64,000 bases of DNA. Source: JBBRYW01 sp038253945. GTDB taxonomy: Bacteria > Actinomycetota > Thermoleophilia > Gaiellales > Gaiellaceae. The position numbers and the translations under genes were made by a program. The notes below the pieces were generated by a model, which saw only the letters and a list, made by a program, of their open reading frames with translations, did not search any database and had not been told where the DNA came from. Where the stretch lies: contig JBBSGR010000011.1 of assembly GCA_038253945.1 (NCBI GenBank), forward strand, positions 31,049 through 95,048. The letters are read 5' to 3'. This document shows positions 36,432 through 45,873 of the stretch, piece after piece (within the stretch, counting starts at the first letter, position 1; every line of letters begins with the position of its first letter).

Positions 36432-37271
36432 TTGGCCCCCCGATCCGAGACGACGACGCAGCGCACGCTTGTGCTCGGCGTCCTGGTGGCCGCAGTCGTC
36501 GCCTACTTCGCGACGTCCGAGTCGCTGCCGAACCTCTCGACCTGGGGAGACGTCGCCCTCATCGCCCTCGCGCTCATGCCGGCGGTCTTCGGGTTCGTCT
36601 ACCTGGCGCTCCCCCTCTGGCACGCTCGTGGTCTGCTGCCGACCGCCCTCTCCCTCGTCGCGCTGGCGGTCGTCCTGCAGGCGGCGGGGCTGGACGTCGC
36701 CGCGAACTTCGCGAAGCTCGCCGCCGCGACCGCGCTCGGCTTCTGGTTCCTCGAGTACTTCGACGACTTGCGGCTCGTGCTGGTGGTTGCCGCAATCATC
36801 CCGCTGATCGACGCGTACTCGGTCTGGCGGGGCCCGACCCACCACATCGTCACGCAGCAGCGGCACATCTTCACCACGCTCTCCTTCGCCTTTCCGGTCC
36901 CCGGCGAGCACGCATCGGCGAACCTCGGTGTTCCGGATCTGCTCTTCTTTGCCGTCTTCCTGGCCGCCGCGGCACGGTTCCGGCTGAGAATCGGGTGGAC
37001 GTGGCTTGCGATGACGGCATCGTTCGGCATCACGATCGCGCTCGCCGTCTGGTTCGACGCCGCCGGGCTGCCGGCGTTGCCGGGTCTCTCGATCGGGTTC
37101 GTGGCGGTCAACGCAGATCGGGTGTGGGCTGCGCTGCGCCAGCGCCCTGGGGCGCCCGCTGAGCCCCCGTTTCTCGCGCCCGGCGAGCGCGAGCGCGTGC
37201 TTGCGAACCGTGCAGGCGGGCACCCGCGCTCGGATCTGCAAGGGCTCGGGCCTGATATCCCTGACGAATGA
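36432..37271 (+). CDS. Membrane protein with presenilin/signal-peptide-peptidase-like motifs
   Basis: A 279-aa protein with about eight or nine membrane segments. Counting from the TTG at 36432, D127 lies in PLIDAYSVWRGP, D169 in ANLGVPDLLFFAVF, and PALP occupies 214-217. The order matches the YD, GxGD and PAL motifs of intramembrane aspartyl proteases (presenilin, SPP and archaeal homologs). GVPD in place of GLGD is a deviation. No better start exists in frame. If correct it would cleave substrates within the membrane. Function is inferred from motif layout only. Confidence 0.6.
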   Translation: MAPRSETTTQRTLVLGVLVAAVVAYFATSESLPNLSTWGDVALIALALMPAVFGFVYLALPLWHARGLLPTALSLVALAVVLQAAGLDVAANFAKLAAATALGFWFLEYFDDLRLVLVVAAIIPLIDAYSVWRGPTHHIVTQQRHIFTTLSFAFPVPGEHASANLGVPDLLFFAVFLAAAARFRLRIGWTWLAMTASFGITIALAVWFDAAGLPALPGLSIGFVAVNADRVWAALRQRPGAPAEPPFLAPGERERVLANRAGGHPRSDLQGLGPDIPDE

Positions 37272-37280
37272 GCTCGGTTT

Positions 37281-38660
37281 CTATGCTGTGGAAGGCTGCT
37301 GCTTCACCAGCAGTGCGACCGTCTCGATGTGCGGCGTGTGCGGGAACATGTCGACCGGCCGCACCCGCTCCAACCGGTAGCCCCACTCGCCGACGAGCTC
37401 CTTGACGTTGCCTGCGAGCGTCGTCGGATTGCAGGAGACGTAGACGATCTTCGCCGGCTCGAGACGCGCGATCCGGCGCAGCGCCTTGGGCGACAGGCCG
37501 GCCCGCGGCGGATCGACCACGACGACGTCGGGGTCGCCGGCTCGGGAGTGCAGCTCCTCGAGCGCGGCTCCGGTCTCGGCCGCGAAGAAGGCCGCGTTGG
37601 CGATGCCGTTCAGGTCGGCGTTCTCGAGCGCACAGGCGACCGACTCCTCCGATACGTCGACCCCCCAGACGGTCAGGGCGTCGCCCGCCAGGACGAGGCC
37701 GATCGTGCCGATTCCGCAGTAGAGGTCGTAAACCGTCTCGCCGCCCGTCAGCCCGGCGAGCTCGCGGGCGAGCTCGTACAGCCGCTCGGCCATTCGCGTA
37801 TTCGTCTGGAGAAAGGCGTTCGGCCGGACACGGAAGCGAAGGCCGCACAGCTCCTCCTCGATCGCCTCCTCGCCCCAGAGGAGGGTCGTGGGCAGGTTCG
37901 TCACCTCCGCCGGGCGATCGTTGACCGCCCAGTGGATCGAGCGCACCTCGGGGAACTCGCGCAGGCGCTCCACGAACGTGTCGCGTGCACGCAGCGCGCC
38001 CGGAGCCGTCACGAGCTGGACGAGAGCCTGGTTCGTGTTCCGCGCTTCTCGTACGACCAGGTGGCGCAGGTAGCCGGTGTGCTCGGCCTGGTCGTAGGCG
38101 ACGAGGCCCTCTTCGCGCGCCCAGTCGTCGACCGCCTCGCGGATCGCGTTCCCGGCGTCGGTCGTGAGCCAGCAGCGCTCGATGTCCAGCACCTCGTCCC
38201 AGCGACCCGCCCTGTGAAAACCGAGCGCCGGGCCGGCCGGCGTCGACGTGAACGAGTACTCGAGCTTGTTCCGGTAGTGGAACACCTCCACCGCCGGGAC
38301 GATCGTCTCGAGCGGTGGAGCGCCGAGCCCGCCGATTCGCTGCAGCGCGTCGGCCACCTGAGCCGCCTTCGCATCGAGCTGCGCCTCGTAGGCGAGGTCC
38401 TGGAAGCGGCAGCCGCCGCAGGCCGGGTAGTGCGCGCAGGGTGCCTCCACCCGCGGCGCGCCCCGCTCGAGCACCTCGGTCGAGGTCGCCTCGGCGTAGC
38501 CTCGTTTTACCTTGGTGACCCGCGCCAGGACGGTGTCGCCCGGGAGCCCGCGCCGGACGAAGACTACGAAGCCGTTCAGCCGAGCGACCCCGTTCCCGCC
38601 GTAGGCGAGCGAGTCGATCTTCAGCTCGAGCTCCTGATTTCTCGTCACCGGCGCGGCCAC
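37281..38660 (-). CDS. rlmD: RlmD-type 23S rRNA (uracil-5-)-methyltransferase
   Basis: A 459-aa SAM-dependent RNA methyltransferase. It has an N-terminal TRAM domain (LKIDSLAYGGNGVARLNGF), cysteines for a 4Fe-4S cluster (CAHYPACGGCRFQDL), SAM loop VYDLYCGIGTIGL, VDPPRAGLSPKAL and the catalytic cysteine in YVSCNPTTLAGN. RlmD versus RlmC/TrmA cannot be settled by eye, but the FeS cluster excludes TrmA. Confidence 0.88.
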   Translation of the reverse strand: MAAPVTRNQELELKIDSLAYGGNGVARLNGFVVFVRRGLPGDTVLARVTKVKRGYAEATSTEVLERGAPRVEAPCAHYPACGGCRFQDLAYEAQLDAKAAQVADALQRIGGLGAPPLETIVPAVEVFHYRNKLEYSFTSTPAGPALGFHRAGRWDEVLDIERCWLTTDAGNAIREAVDDWAREEGLVAYDQAEHTGYLRHLVVREARNTNQALVQLVTAPGALRARDTFVERLREFPEVRSIHWAVNDRPAEVTNLPTTLLWGEEAIEEELCGLRFRVRPNAFLQTNTRMAERLYELARELAGLTGGETVYDLYCGIGTIGLVLAGDALTVWGVDVSEESVACALENADLNGIANAAFFAAETGAALEELHSRAGDPDVVVVDPPRAGLSPKALRRIARLEPAKIVYVSCNPTTLAGNVKELVGEWGYRLERVRPVDMFPHTPHIETVALLVKQQPSTA

Positions 38661-38696
38661 GCTCGGAGCGTAGCCGCGCCGGTCAACGGCGAGGAG

Positions 38697-40118
38697 CTAC
38701 CCGCCCGGCTGCGGGTGCAGCTCGAGCAGGATCGGCTTCCGCGGGTTCTGCTTGAAGTTGAAGTCGCGAACGAGGTTGCCGAGGATCGAGACCCTTTCCC
38801 GCACGGTCGGGCGCGGGTCGGGGCGGCCGTCCGTCTTCGGATCGAGCCGACGGCTCTGCAGGAAGTCGTCCTCGATGAACTTGACGTAAGCGTCGAAGCT
38901 CAGGGTCTGATGGTCGATGAAGCCCTTCCGCGCATAGGGGCTGATGACGAGGCCCGGGACGCGGATTCCGTACCCGTTCTGATCGACGGTCGGCGGCTTG
39001 ACGTGGTCGTAGAAGCCGCCCCAGTCGTCCCAGGCCAGGAAGATCGCAGTGCTCTTCCAGTCCGGGCCGCGCATGGCGGCGTTGACGAGCCGCGTCACGT
39101 ACGACTGACCGGCGCTGACGAGACCGGGCGGGTGCTCGCTGACCGAGCCCGTGGGGTTGATCCAGGAGACCGCAGGCAGCGTGCCGGCCTTTGCGGCCTT
39201 GAAGTAGTTGCCGAGCGTCGTGATGTTCTGCAGCTGGCCGTCCTCACGAACCGTGTCGAAGTACGGGAGCGGGTTCCAGATCCCGGGCGTCTTCGCCCCC
39301 TGCTTGACGGACTTGCAGACCATCGCGTCGTCCTCGCAGTCGGGCTGCGTGCCGGTGAAGACGTAGTAGCGCCAGCTGACCTTGTACTTGTGCAGCATGT
39401 AGGTCAGATCCGTCCAGGCGTAGTCGGGCGGAGTCTTCGCGGTGTTGCTCTTCGCATCCGGCGGCGAGCCGGGGCTCTGTAGGGCGTTGACGCAGCTGGC
39501 GGGATTGCCTGGCTGCGAGCACTTCGCCGACCATTCCGAGACCATGAACAGGTGCTCGGGCAGGCTCCACGAGGCGTTCGGCTCGAACATCTTGTCCTGC
39601 AGCACGAAGTTCTTCGCGTACGCCCAGTAGTTCGGGATCTCGCGGGCGTCGTGATACCCCATGACGTCCGGGTTGGCCGCCCGCTGCGAGCAGATCGGGT
39701 TGTTCGGATTCTTCTTGCAGCCCTTCTTCTTCGCGCTCTTCGCGCGCGACAGGAAGCCGTCCATCTTGCCGCCGTCGATGTCGGCGGCAGCGTCGACCTG
39801 GCCGTGCGGCCCGCCCGCATTCAGGTCCTTCGGATCGTGGAACGGCTTGACGCAGGCGCTCGTGGCTGGGTCCGGCACGCAGACGGTCGGAACGCCGTTC
39901 TGCATCGGGATCCCGTCGGCGCCGGGATACGTGCCGAAGTAGTGATCGAAGGAGCGGTTCTCCTGCATGATCACGATCACGTGCTTGATCTTGTGGATGC
40001 CGGCCGCCGCCGGTGCGGTGCGCTTGGGTCCCTTGGCCGCGTTCGAGGTGGCGGAAGCGGCGACGATCCCGGCCGCGGCGAGACCGGCCACGGCGAGGAC
40101 GAGCCAGATTCGTCTCAT
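38697..40118 (-). CDS. Secreted phosphoesterase (phospholipase C/acid phosphatase family)
   Basis: A 473-aa exported protein with a signal peptide (RRIWLVLAVAGLAAAGIVAA). The phosphoesterase-family blocks are HVIVIMQENRSFDHYFGTYP, EPNASWSLPEHLFM, AVSWINPTG, FLAWDDWGGFYDHV and VPGLVISPYARKGF. The active-site Asn/Ser and metal-binding Asp residues are in these blocks. It likely releases phosphate from organic esters outside the cell; lipid versus nucleotide specificity is open. Confidence 0.87.
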   Translation of the reverse strand: MRRIWLVLAVAGLAAAGIVAASATSNAAKGPKRTAPAAAGIHKIKHVIVIMQENRSFDHYFGTYPGADGIPMQNGVPTVCVPDPATSACVKPFHDPKDLNAGGPHGQVDAAADIDGGKMDGFLSRAKSAKKKGCKKNPNNPICSQRAANPDVMGYHDAREIPNYWAYAKNFVLQDKMFEPNASWSLPEHLFMVSEWSAKCSQPGNPASCVNALQSPGSPPDAKSNTAKTPPDYAWTDLTYMLHKYKVSWRYYVFTGTQPDCEDDAMVCKSVKQGAKTPGIWNPLPYFDTVREDGQLQNITTLGNYFKAAKAGTLPAVSWINPTGSVSEHPPGLVSAGQSYVTRLVNAAMRGPDWKSTAIFLAWDDWGGFYDHVKPPTVDQNGYGIRVPGLVISPYARKGFIDHQTLSFDAYVKFIEDDFLQSRRLDPKTDGRPDPRPTVRERVSILGNLVRDFNFKQNPRKPILLELHPQPGG

Positions 40119-40218
40119 GACTTACCCCTTCTCTTGGGTGGACACTCCCTTGTAGTCGCAGCACGTCACCGCGGCGTAAACGCCGGGTAAAGGGCTCGTC
40201 ACGCGGCTCCGGAGAGGG

Positions 40219-40617
40219 TTACGCCAGCCGGGTCACGATCACGCGCCGCTCGCGCGGCCCGTCGAGCTCGCACAGGAAGATCCCCTGCCAGGTGCCGAGG
40301 GCGAGCCGGCCCCGCTCGAGCGGAATCGTCACCTGCGTCCCCATCAGCGACGCGCGGATGTGGGACGCCGCATTCTCCTCCCCCGCCTCGACGTGCTGCC
40401 AGCCCCAGTCGTCGCCGACCATGCGCTCGAGCGCACGCTCGAAGTCGCGCGCGACCGCAGGGTCGGCGTGCTCGTTGATCGTCACGGCCGCGGTCGTGTG
40501 CGGAACGAAGACGAGGGCCGCGGCTGCGCCTTCGGCCTCGCCCAGCGTTTCCTGAACGCGGGCAGTGATGTCGACGAGCTGCGTGCGACGCTCCGTTCTG
40601 ACGCGAAACTCCCCCAC
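40219..40617 (-). CDS. YjbQ/UPF0047 family protein
   Basis: A 132-aa trimeric fold linked in other bacteria to thiamine-phosphate synthase side activity. Family motifs are VFVPHTTAAVTINEHADPAV, HIRASLMGTQVTIPL and LGTWQGIFLCELDGPR. GTG 40617 is chosen because the family begins at this point; an upstream start in frame at 40677 would run into the divergent gene. Confidence 0.85.
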   Translation of the reverse strand: MGEFRVRTERRTQLVDITARVQETLGEAEGAAAALVFVPHTTAAVTINEHADPAVARDFERALERMVGDDWGWQHVEAGEENAASHIRASLMGTQVTIPLERGRLALGTWQGIFLCELDGPRERRVIVTRLA

Positions 40618-40637
40618 GGCCGCATATCCTAAGGAGC

Positions 40638-42128
40638 GTGGCCGCACCCGCAGCGACCGCTCGAGAGCTCGACGCATACCGCGAGGGGGCAGATCGCTTC
40701 CTCGCAGAGCTCGACGAGGAGTACTACCTCCATTTCGCCGGCCTGAAGGACACGCTCGAGCTGGAGCCGATCTACGAGCGGCACGCCGGCCTGACCGGGC
40801 GGGACCGGGTCGATTCGATCGGCGCCGCCGTGGGAGACAGCTCCCGGGTGCGCGAGCTGTGGCGCTTTGCGTGTGAGGGCTACATCGGTGCGGCGAGGCG
40901 CGAGCACGACGAGCGGATCGCCGCCTTGGAAGCCGAGCTCACCGCCAGCCTCGACGGCGAGGAGATCCCCTTCCGCGCTCTCCGCTCGAGGCTCGCCAAC
41001 GAGCCCGACCGCGAGCGCCGCGAGCGCCTCGACCGCTCGCGGGTCGAGCTGACCGAGGAGCACCTCCTCCCGGTTCAGCTCGAAGCCTGGCAGGCCGCCC
41101 ACCTGGCCGCCGCGGACCTCGGCGGCTCGACCTACCTCGACCTGTACCGACGCTTCGGCTTCCCGCTCGACGAGCTCGCCGGCCAGTGCGAGGAGGTGCT
41201 CGAGGCGACGGAGCGGCTCTACGAGCAGTCGATCGACTCGGTTCTTCGCTCCCGCGCCCGGGTCGGGCTCGACGAGGCGGCCCGGTGGGACGTGACGCGG
41301 GTCTTCAGAGCCCCGGAGTGGGACCGGGCCTTTCCAGGGCCTGGGATGCTGCCGGCCCTCGAAGGCACCCTGGCCGACCTGGGCATCGACCTGCGCGGGC
41401 AGCGGAACATCCAGCTCGATCTCGAGCAGCGGCCGCGGAAGACGCCGCGCGCCTTCTGCGCACCGATCGAGATCCCGGAGCGCGTCGTGCTCGTGATCGC
41501 ACCGATCGGCGGCGTCGACGACTGGGGCGCGCTCTTCCACGAGGCAGGCCACGCCGAGCACTTCGCCCACACCTCCTCGAGCCTCTCGGTCGAGGAGCGG
41601 CGACTCGGCGACAACGCGGTCACCGAAGGGTGGGCGGCGCTCCTCGATGGGCTCACGAGCGACCCGGCCTGGCTGAGCCGGCGTCTCGACGTGCCGAGGC
41701 CCCACGACTTCGCGGCGGAGAGCGCCGCGACGTATCTCTACAGGGTGCGCCGCTACTGCGCCAAGCTGCTCTACGAGCTCGAGCTCCATGCGGCCGCCGA
41801 CGTCGCCGAGCTGCAGCCGCGCTACGTCGAGCTCATCTCCGAGGCGCTCAAGATCGAGCCGAGCGAGGCCGATTACCTCGGTGACGTCGACGCCGGCTTC
41901 TACGCATCCTCGTACCTGCGCTCCTGGGCGTTCGAGGCGCACATGCGCACGTTCTTACGCGAGCAGTTCGGTGCCGCGTGGTTCTCGCGCCGCGAGGCGG
42001 GATCGCTGCTCCGCGAGCTGTGGTCGCTCGGCCAGAGCCAGACGGCGGACGAGCTGCTCGGCGACGTCGTGGGCACCTCGCTCGAGCTGGACGCGGTCGT
42101 CGACCGCGCGGCCGAGGCGCTGCGCTAG
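40638..42128 (+). CDS. M3-like zinc metallopeptidase
   Basis: A 496-aa, mostly helical protein with the gluzincin motif HEAGHAEHFAH at about residues 298-308 and a downstream Glu in DNAVTEGWAALLDG. This is the M3/oligopeptidase layout, but the sequence is far from the pepF of this window. It is probably a cytoplasmic peptidase. The GTG start lies 20 bases from the divergent YjbQ start. Confidence 0.78.
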   Translation: MAAPAATARELDAYREGADRFLAELDEEYYLHFAGLKDTLELEPIYERHAGLTGRDRVDSIGAAVGDSSRVRELWRFACEGYIGAARREHDERIAALEAELTASLDGEEIPFRALRSRLANEPDRERRERLDRSRVELTEEHLLPVQLEAWQAAHLAAADLGGSTYLDLYRRFGFPLDELAGQCEEVLEATERLYEQSIDSVLRSRARVGLDEAARWDVTRVFRAPEWDRAFPGPGMLPALEGTLADLGIDLRGQRNIQLDLEQRPRKTPRAFCAPIEIPERVVLVIAPIGGVDDWGALFHEAGHAEHFAHTSSSLSVEERRLGDNAVTEGWAALLDGLTSDPAWLSRRLDVPRPHDFAAESAATYLYRVRRYCAKLLYELELHAAADVAELQPRYVELISEALKIEPSEADYLGDVDAGFYASSYLRSWAFEAHMRTFLREQFGAAWFSRREAGSLLRELWSLGQSQTADELLGDVVGTSLELDAVVDRAAEALR

Positions 42129-42152
42129 GCGCCGCCTGCGGTGCCGACTTCA

Positions 42153-42178
42153 GGCGATGCGGGCTTGCCCGCATCGCC
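42153..42178. terminator. Bidirectional hairpin between convergent genes
   Basis: GGCGATGCGGGC and its exact complement GCCCGCATCGCC are separated by TT, a 12-bp stem 24 bases after the metallopeptidase stop and 44 bases after the ferritin stop. There is no U-tract, as is usual in high-GC actinobacteria. Confidence 0.7.
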
Positions 42179-42222
42179 GTCTGCACTGACCGGTCGAGCG
42201 GATTGGATAGAGACGCAGGCTC

Positions 42223-42753
42223 CTACAGAGCGCCTCCGGCCGCAGCCGGAGCCGCCGCGTCGACGCCCTGGTCGCCGACCCGCGTTCGCGCGAGATACTC
42301 CTCCGCGAGCAAAAGATTCGACGCGGACGCACGCTCGACGTTCTTCAGCAGGTCGGACATGCTCGCGACCTCCTCGCGCTGCTCCTGCAGGAACCAGTGC
42401 AGGAACTGCTCGCCCACGAGGTCTTGCTCCTTCCGGGCGAGCGCCGCAAGCTCGCTGATCTGGCGCGTCACGGACTTCTCTTGCGCGAGCGCGAGCGTGA
42501 CGGGCGCCACGGGGTCGGCGAACTTCGTCTCCGGAGCAGCGACCCCCGGCACCGTGACCGGAAGGTCCGCGTCGAGCAGGTACTGCACGAGCATCATCGC
42601 GTGGTTTCGCTCCTCGACTGCCTGCCGGTAGAAGTGACCCGCCAGCCCGGGCAGCGTCTCGGAGTCGTAGTAGACGGCGATCGCAACGTACTGCTGGGAT
42701 GCGGCGAGCTCACGGCCGATCTGCTCGTTGAGCGCTCCTCCGAAGCGGGCCAT
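42223..42753 (-). CDS. Ferritin
   Basis: A 176-aa four-helix iron-storage protein. The ferroxidase residues are seen in LNEQIGRELAASQQYVA, AVEERNHAMMLVQYL, LAQEKSVTRQISEL and EQFLHWFLQEQREEV. An Ala/Gly-rich tail follows. It lies 9 bases downstream of the last ABC permease and may be co-transcribed. Confidence 0.92.
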   Translation of the reverse strand: MARFGGALNEQIGRELAASQQYVAIAVYYDSETLPGLAGHFYRQAVEERNHAMMLVQYLLDADLPVTVPGVAAPETKFADPVAPVTLALAQEKSVTRQISELAALARKEQDLVGEQFLHWFLQEQREEVASMSDLLKNVERASASNLLLAEEYLARTRVGDQGVDAAAPAAAGGAL

Positions 42754-42762
42754 GCGGGCAGG

Positions 42763-43548
42763 CTACATCGTCTCGAGCGTCGCGCGACGGCGGCCGTCCG
42801 CCTCGAAGAAGCGCAGGAGCGCATAGGCGAGAGCCGCGTACACCGCACCGAGCGCAAGCTCTGTCCCGAGCAGGCCGCGGACGTGCGACAGCGACGCGCC
42901 CGCGGCGACCTCGCGGCCGGCCTTGATCCCGTGCGTCAGCGGCAACGCCCGCCCGACCGCCTGCATCCAACCGGGCAGCGTCTCGATCGGCACGTTGACG
43001 CCGCAGAACAACAGCATCAGGAAGTAGACGAGGTTCGCGAGGAAGAAGACGTCGCGGCCGCGGAGGCCGATCGCGCCGACGACCAGGCCGAAAGCCGTAC
43101 ACGCAGCAGCCGAGACGACCACCACCAGCCCGAGCGGAGCCAGCGCGGAGACGGGCGGGTGGAAGTCGAGCAGCAGGCGGCCGACGGCGAAGCCGAAGAC
43201 GGACACGATCACCCCGTTGACGATCAACGGCATCGCGCGGCCGAGGAAGAGGGCGAGCCGGTTCGCGGGCGAGGCAAGCAGCGGCGAGAGCGTCTGCGTC
43301 CAGCGCTCCCCGCCGATCGTCATCGCCATCCCGTAGATGCCCGCCATCGAGCTCACCTGGACTGCGTTGCCGACGACGAAGAAGCTGTCGTTCCGCAGGT
43401 TGATCGCGCGGCCGATGTAGGCGAAGAAGAGGATCTGGAACAGTGGACTGCCGAGCATCGTCGGGATGTAGTAGGTCGGGTGCATCCAGTTGAACAGCGC
43501 CCGGTAGGCGATGTAGCCGCCGACGAAGAAGATGCGCAGGTTGGTCAC
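42763..43548 (-). CDS. ABC-2 type permease (fourth)
   Basis: A 261-aa integral membrane protein with six segments. It is close to the permease at 44318-45103 (both start with ARLFFVGG/LRIFFVGG, and both have FCGVNVP, LPGWM and ALPLTH/VLPLTH). GTG 43548 overlaps the previous stop (GTGA). ABC-2 exporters move drugs or polymers outward; the substrate is unknown. Confidence 0.85.
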   Translation of the reverse strand: MTNLRIFFVGGYIAYRALFNWMHPTYYIPTMLGSPLFQILFFAYIGRAINLRNDSFFVVGNAVQVSSMAGIYGMAMTIGGERWTQTLSPLLASPANRLALFLGRAMPLIVNGVIVSVFGFAVGRLLLDFHPPVSALAPLGLVVVVSAAACTAFGLVVGAIGLRGRDVFFLANLVYFLMLLFCGVNVPIETLPGWMQAVGRALPLTHGIKAGREVAAGASLSHVRGLLGTELALGAVYAALAYALLRFFEADGRRRATLETM

Positions 43549-44321
43549 GTCAGCGAGAGCGTGGCGCGCTCCCGCGCGAGCCGCTCGAAGTTGCGCAGCA
43601 ACACGGTCCCGAGCACGAGGTAGATAGCGGCGAGCGCGAGGCACATGCCGATCGCGAAGAGTGGCTCTCCACCGCCGAGCGCCGCCCCGCGTATGGCCTT
43701 GACGCCCCAGGTCGGTGCCAGCATCCACGAGAGCGGTCTGACCCAGCCGGGAAAGAGCGAGAGCGGGGTCAGAAGGCCCGAGACAAGCCAGACCGGATAC
43801 TCGAGCAGATTCGACATCGCGTTCGCGTTGCGGTAGAGGATGAACGTGGAGGCGAGGACGAGCCCGAGCAGGCCGAGCGCGAGGATCGTCGCCGGCACGG
43901 CGAGCGCGAAGAGCAGGGGATGCTCGATCGAGAGCGGCACACCGAAGAAGAGGCGGCCCCAGACGAGGGTCGCGGTCAGCGAGTACAGGCCGATCGTCGC
44001 GTTCGCGAGCGTCATCGGGACGAGCACGAGGACGAATCGCGCCGGCGCCGCGATCGAGACCTCCAGTGTCCCCTGCCAGCGCTGCCACTGGATCGCGCCG
44101 CCCGAGGCGAAGAGCGTCGACGACCAGATCCCCATCAGCCCCGCGCCGAGCGCGACGTAGAGCAGCGCCTGCCCGCGGCCACCCGCCCGCCACATGAAGA
44201 AGGCGATGGTGGCGAAGACGACGGGCTGGATCGCCGAGGTAAGCAGGAAGAAGCTCGAGAGCGTGAGCATCTTCAGGTTGAAGCGCCAGCCGGCCCACAT
44301 GAGGCGAAGCGCCCGTCTCAT
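43545..44321 (-). CDS. ABC-2 type permease (third)
   Basis: A 258-aa permease with six segments, paralogous to the gene at 45100-45870 (shared VFATIAFFMWRAGG/LFFATIAFFMFRAGG, LMGIWSSTL/VMGIWSSTS, LEYPVWLVSGLL/LEYPVWLVAGLL, LAPTWGVKA/LAPTWGMNA). ATG 44321 overlaps the preceding stop by 4 bases. Confidence 0.85.
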   Translation of the reverse strand: MRRALRLMWAGWRFNLKMLTLSSFFLLTSAIQPVVFATIAFFMWRAGGRGQALLYVALGAGLMGIWSSTLFASGGAIQWQRWQGTLEVSIAAPARFVLVLVPMTLANATIGLYSLTATLVWGRLFFGVPLSIEHPLLFALAVPATILALGLLGLVLASTFILYRNANAMSNLLEYPVWLVSGLLTPLSLFPGWVRPLSWMLAPTWGVKAIRGAALGGGEPLFAIGMCLALAAIYLVLGTVLLRNFERLARERATLSLT

Positions 44322-45103
44322 GCTTGATCGAGGGTCGCGTGCCGGCGGCTCGAGCGCTCGAAGAAGCGAAGGAGCGCCATACCGGCGGCCGCGTAGACGA
44401 GGCCGATGACGATCTCGACGGCGAGCAGCCTCGAGACATCGCCGAGCGAGGCGCCCTCGACCACGCGGCGCGCGGCCTGGATCGCGTGCGTCAGGGGCAG
44501 CACCTTCGCCACGCCGCTCATCCAGCCGGGCAAGACGTCGAGTGGAACGTTCACGCCGCAGAAGACGAGCAGGAAGCCGAACAGGATGTTCGAGAGAACC
44601 GCGATCTCGCGAATCCGCAGCCCGATCGAGGCATTGACGAGCCCCAGCCCGGTGCACGAGAAGGCGGCCGCCGCGACGGCAAGCACCAACCCCGGCAGTG
44701 CGGCGACCGGCACGTGGACGCCGAGCAGGATCGAGCCGGCGGCGAGCGCAAAGCCCGACACGAGGGCGCCGTTCACGACGACGGGCAGCGCACGGCCCAG
44801 AAACAGTGGCAGGCGAGGGGCCGGAGAGGCGAGCACGGCCGAGAGCGTGTTCGACCAGCGCTCACCCGTGATCGTCTGGCTCATGGCGAACAGGCAAGGA
44901 ATCGAGGCGTACTGGAGTGCATTGCCGATCACGTAGAACGAGTCCGAGCGCAGGTGCGCGGCGCGACCGACGTAGGCGAAGAGCAGGATCTGGAAGATCG
45001 GCGCGACGAGCAGGCTGGGGACGTAGATCCACGGGCTCAGCCAGCCGAAGAGCGCCCGGTAGCTGATTGCGCCGCCCACGAAGAAGAGGCGGGCCGTCCT
45101 CAT
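44318..45103 (-). CDS. ABC-2 type permease (second)
   Basis: A 261-aa permease, paralog of the fourth. It has TITGERWSNTLSAVLASPAP, the usual ABC-2 coupling region, and LVFCGVNVPLDVLPGWMSG. ATG 45103 overlaps the first permease stop (ATGA). It presumably forms a heterodimer with the 45100-45870 product. Confidence 0.85.
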   Translation of the reverse strand: MRTARLFFVGGAISYRALFGWLSPWIYVPSLLVAPIFQILLFAYVGRAAHLRSDSFYVIGNALQYASIPCLFAMSQTITGERWSNTLSAVLASPAPRLPLFLGRALPVVVNGALVSGFALAAGSILLGVHVPVAALPGLVLAVAAAAFSCTGLGLVNASIGLRIREIAVLSNILFGFLLVFCGVNVPLDVLPGWMSGVAKVLPLTHAIQAARRVVEGASLGDVSRLLAVEIVIGLVYAAAGMALLRFFERSSRRHATLDQA

Positions 45104-45870
45104 GTCAGCGAGAGCGTCGCGCGCCGCCGGGCTGAGCGGAGCATCGTCTCGGCGAGCACGGCGCCGAGAATGGCGTACCCGGCGCCGAGCAGAATGGCGA
45201 GCGCTGCGTCCGGCAGCGGCGATCCGCCGATGGCCGACTCGCGCAGCGCGTTCATGCCCCACGTCGGCGCGAGCGCCCACGAGATCGGCCGAACCCAGGC
45301 AGGCAGGAGCGAAAGAGGGACGAGCAGCCCCGCAACGAGCCAGACCGGGTATTCGAGCACGTTCCCGAGCGCCCAGGCCGACCGGTAACGCACCACTGTG
45401 ACAGCCAGCAGGAAGCCCAGCAGGCCGACCGACCCGATCGTCGCGACGACCGCCACTCCGAAGAGCAGCGGATGCACGATCGTGATCGGAATTCCGAAGA
45501 GGAAGCGGCCCCAGGCGAGCGTCGCCACGAGCGAGTAGATGCCCAGAGTCGACATCGCGATCGTGATCGGCAGCAGAACGACCGGAAAGGGAACGGGGGC
45601 GGCTACCAGCAGCTCGAGCGTGCCGTGCCAGCGCTCGCGCTGCATCGCAGAGCTCGCGGCCACGCTCGTCGACGACCAGATGCCCATCACCGCCGAGCCG
45701 AGCGCTGCCGGCAGGAGCAGCTGCGGATTCCCTCCGGCGCGGAACATGAAGAAGGCGATCGTCGCGAAGAAGAGCGGCCACACGGCCACCGAGCCCACGT
45801 CGAACGGCGAGCGCGACAGCAGCTTGAAGTGATGCACCCAGCCGACAAAGAGGAGCTTGATCGTCCGCAC
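45100..45870 (-). CDS. ABC-2 type permease (first)
   Basis: A 256-aa permease with six segments, starting RTIKLLFVGWVHHFKLLSRS. It starts 3 bases after the ATPase stop. It is paralogous to the third permease. The pairing order A-B-A'-B' along the operon indicates duplication of a two-permease unit. Confidence 0.86.
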   Translation of the reverse strand: MRTIKLLFVGWVHHFKLLSRSPFDVGSVAVWPLFFATIAFFMFRAGGNPQLLLPAALGSAVMGIWSSTSVAASSAMQRERWHGTLELLVAAPVPFPVVLLPITIAMSTLGIYSLVATLAWGRFLFGIPITIVHPLLFGVAVVATIGSVGLLGFLLAVTVVRYRSAWALGNVLEYPVWLVAGLLVPLSLLPAWVRPISWALAPTWGMNALRESAIGGSPLPDAALAILLGAGYAILGAVLAETMLRSARRRATLSLT

Positions 45871-45873
45871 TCG

